Source: JAWXCH01 sp034440595 (GTDB lineage Bacteria; Planctomycetota; Planctomycetia; Pirellulales; JALHPA01). From it: a stretch of 5,853 nt of DNA. A model generated the notes under the pieces. It saw only the letters and a program-made list of their open reading frames with translations, did not search any database and was not told the DNA's origin. The stretch covers positions 1 through 5,853 of the forward strand of contig JAWXCH010000367.1 in NCBI GenBank assembly GCA_034440595.1. Reading direction: 5' to 3'. The position numbers and the translations under genes were made by a program. Shown piece after piece: positions 5,658 to 5,853 of the stretch; within the stretch, counting starts at the first letter, position 1, and the number at the start of each line of letters is the position of its first letter.

Positions 5658-5853
5658 TTAGGCACTTGCGCACAGATCGCTCGACCTACGTGGAAGTGAT
5701 TTCTGTACGCCTTGGCGCAATGTTTCAAATCGTTTCAATGAAGAGTCAATATCAGGCTCCGCATGCACCCAGGTCAGCTCTTGTGTCCACGCCTCTGCAA
5801 AGGCACTGAGCTTGCCATAACAGTTATCTAGGCGGATGTGTGGCACCTCTAGG
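5658..5853 (-). CDS. C-terminus of a probable polysaccharide pyruvyl transferase (5' end beyond window)
   Basis: An open frame enters from the right edge and ends at TAA 5660-5658, giving 64 residues. PHIRLDNCYGKLSAFAEAWT (residues 4-23) resembles the end of polysaccharide pyruvyl transferase proteins, where a hydrophobic strand leads to LDNxYGK and a helix ending in Trp. These enzymes add pyruvate ketals to exopolysaccharide sugars. It sits 7 bases before the flippase, fitting one polysaccharide operon. The match rests on a short C-terminal piece recalled from memory, so a different sugar-modifying protein is possible. The GTG inside the piece at 5846 is not the real start. Confidence 0.55.
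   Translation of the reverse strand, partial: LEVPHIRLDNCYGKLSAFAEAWTQELTWVHAEPDIDSSLKRFETLRQGVQKSLPRRSSDLCASA

Noticed and set aside
5651..5728. N-terminal extension of the flippase to a TTG at 5728
   Set aside because: It would overlap the upstream gene by 71 bases and adds a hydrophilic stretch not typical of the family.
1..5853. CRISPR array, tRNA or rRNA genes, insertion-sequence transposase
   Set aside because: No regularly spaced repeats, no recognisable tRNA or rRNA sequence, and no transposase-like frame were seen on either strand.

Overview
The window is bacterial DNA in which every credible gene reads on the minus strand, right to left. It looks like accessory, mobile-element DNA from a Gram-negative bacterium. 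The left half carries a conjugation coupling ATPase and a ParB-like protein. The right half carries the end of a probable polysaccharide pyruvyl transferase, a polysaccharide flippase and a NERD-domain protein. The lineage is uncertain. The coupling ATPase resembles versions I associate with Planctomycetota. The NERD protein with a C-terminal zinc ribbon is a type I associate with Proteobacteria. Both impressions come from memory, not from a search.

Right part, in transcription order. At 5853-5658 is the C-terminal end of a gene that enters from the right edge, probably a polysaccharide pyruvyl transferase. Seven bases later a Wzx/MATE-type flippase starts (5650-4181). These two look like the tail of an exopolysaccharide or O-antigen operon. 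A 206-base gap with a 10-bp direct repeat and a possible promoter follows. Then comes a NERD nuclease-like protein (3974 to 3084 as read). Its C-terminal zinc ribbon is shifted out of frame at a run of four C (3128-3131). Joining the two frames would extend the gene to 3020 and restore the family's Cys pattern.

Middle part. Bases 2530-3019 hold no gene I can defend but are rich in structure. They contain a 19-bp direct repeat (2627-2645 and 2775-2793), two perfect inverted repeats (2784-2808 and 2685-2712), and a hairpin next to a short T run in the parB leader. Two GTTRRRY motifs resemble integron core sites: one at 2805 and one at 3029, inside the restored NERD end. This may be a recombination junction, a set of partition or operator sites, or both.

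Left part. Four genes form a tight minus-strand cluster: a ParB-like protein (2529-1741), a 68-residue membrane protein (1696-1490), a 119-residue membrane protein (1497-1138) and a VirD4/TraG-type coupling ATPase (1304 to the left edge, incomplete). The second and third genes overlap by 8 bases, and the third and fourth by 167 bases in different frames, so translation is probably coupled. I infer that this is part of a plasmid or integrative conjugative element transfer module: the ATPase would feed DNA to a type IV secretion channel, the small proteins would sit beside it in the membrane, and the ParB-like protein would act in partition or in control of the cluster. No ParA, relaxase or other secretion component is in the window.
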